Below are positions 5,689 to 6,033 of a DNA stretch of 6,033 bases, piece after piece. Within the stretch, counting starts at the first letter, position 1. Every line of letters begins with the position of its first letter. The position numbers and the translations under genes were made by a program. The notes under the pieces are model-generated. The model was not told where the DNA came from and made no database searches. It saw only the letters and a list, made by a program, of their open reading frames with translations. Source of the stretch: DASQDN01 sp035630195 (GTDB taxonomy: Bacteria > Acidobacteriota > Terriglobia > Bryobacterales > Bryobacteraceae); the NCBI GenBank assembly GCA_035630195.1, contig DASQLD010000202.1, positions 1 to 6,033 on the forward strand, read 5' to 3'.

Positions 5689-6033
5689 TCAGGCCGCTGC
5701 GGCAGTATCAACCAATGCCTCAGCGCTTATCGCGCCCTTCTTCTGGAGGGCTGCTGGCGATTCGGGGTAACGACGTCCCAGCCTCTTTCCCACAGTTCTC
5801 CGCGCGCGCAGCAATCTAATTCGTACAGCGGTCTCTGTCCACCCTTGCTGTTGAGCAATCTCTTGAACCTTGAAACCTTCGAGATAATGACGCTGCAATA
5901 CCATCCTGTCGTTGTGCTTGCACGTCTTCAGAATACGCCGGACATCAATAGCGGCCAAGTTGATTTTCGGAGAAGTTGATAGCTCCGGCAGAGTTTGCAG
6001 TAGCGGCTCACGACGTATATAGCTGCGATGAAT
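5689..6033 (-). CDS. Sigma-70 family (ECF-like) RNA polymerase sigma factor, C-terminal part, truncated by window edge
   Basis: The frame stays open to the right edge, giving 114 visible residues. A TTG at 5958 could be mistaken for a start, but 25 further in-frame codons upstream reach the edge without a stop, so the true start lies outside. Visible residues about 29-81 resemble sigma region 4, which contacts the -35 promoter element: DRMVLQRHYLEGFKVQEIAQ, followed by the recognition-helix segment WTETAVRIRLLRAR (65-78). This matches the ECF pattern 'R.vl.l.y.eg.s..EIA...g.s...V..rl.RAR..L'. A 30-residue Ala-rich tail ending VDTAAAA follows. Region 2, the -10 and core-binding part, is not visible, so a non-sigma LuxR- or SigF-like HTH protein cannot be fully excluded. 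Its own terminator at 5652-5627 separates it from the downstream exported protein gene. Confidence 0.72.
   Translation of the reverse strand: MHRSYIRREPLLQTLPELSTSPKINLAAIDVRRILKTCKHNDRMVLQRHYLEGFKVQEIAQQQGWTETAVRIRLLRARRTVGKRLGRRYPESPAALQKKGAISAEALVDTAAAA

Overview
The window is a chromosomal segment carrying translation, transcription and secretion housekeeping genes on the + strand, followed by a short convergent block of two unrelated genes on the - strand. The secreted glycine-zipper protein, with its N-terminal 'LYLRDGRSVDGKLV' module, and the sequence style of EF-Tu (GHIDHGKT, GRIETG) and L11 (GTALGPQG) suggest an acidobacterium, perhaps near Solibacter/Bryobacter. This is recognition from memory, not a search result, and I hold it with moderate confidence.

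Left and centre (1-4767, + strand): the window opens inside fusA (EF-G), which lacks about 100 N-terminal residues because of the window edge. It is followed by tuf (EF-Tu), rpmG (50-residue zinc-type L33), a tRNA-Trp gene with encoded CCA, secE, nusG and rplK (L11). Gaps are 39, 14, 34, 23, 11 and 49 nt, so this looks like one co-directional transcription unit. A perfect 11-bp hairpin without a U-tract sits between rpmG and the tRNA, where RNA processing or attenuation is plausible. A strong intrinsic terminator follows rplK, so rplA, rplJ and rplL do not follow it as they do in most bacteria. The arrangement reads as the distal str operon (fusA-tuf) joined through a single tuf to the tuf-trnW-secE-nusG-rplK cluster, then cut off after L11.

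Right (4783-6033, - strand): a 250-residue predicted exported protein with a C-terminal glycine zipper has an excellent Shine-Dalgarno sequence. Upstream of it lies the 3' part of a sigma-factor-like gene (region 4 helix-turn-helix) that runs off the right edge of the window and has its own intrinsic terminator. The terminator between them implies separate transcripts.

Together the + strand genes supply elongation factors, two large-subunit proteins, tRNA-Trp, the SecE translocon subunit and the NusG elongation factor. I see no mobile element, CRISPR array or wholly new system. The points most worth checking are the truncated L11 operon, the inter-rpmG/trnW hairpin, the acidic lysine- and arginine-free extension of NusG, and the two-module exported protein.
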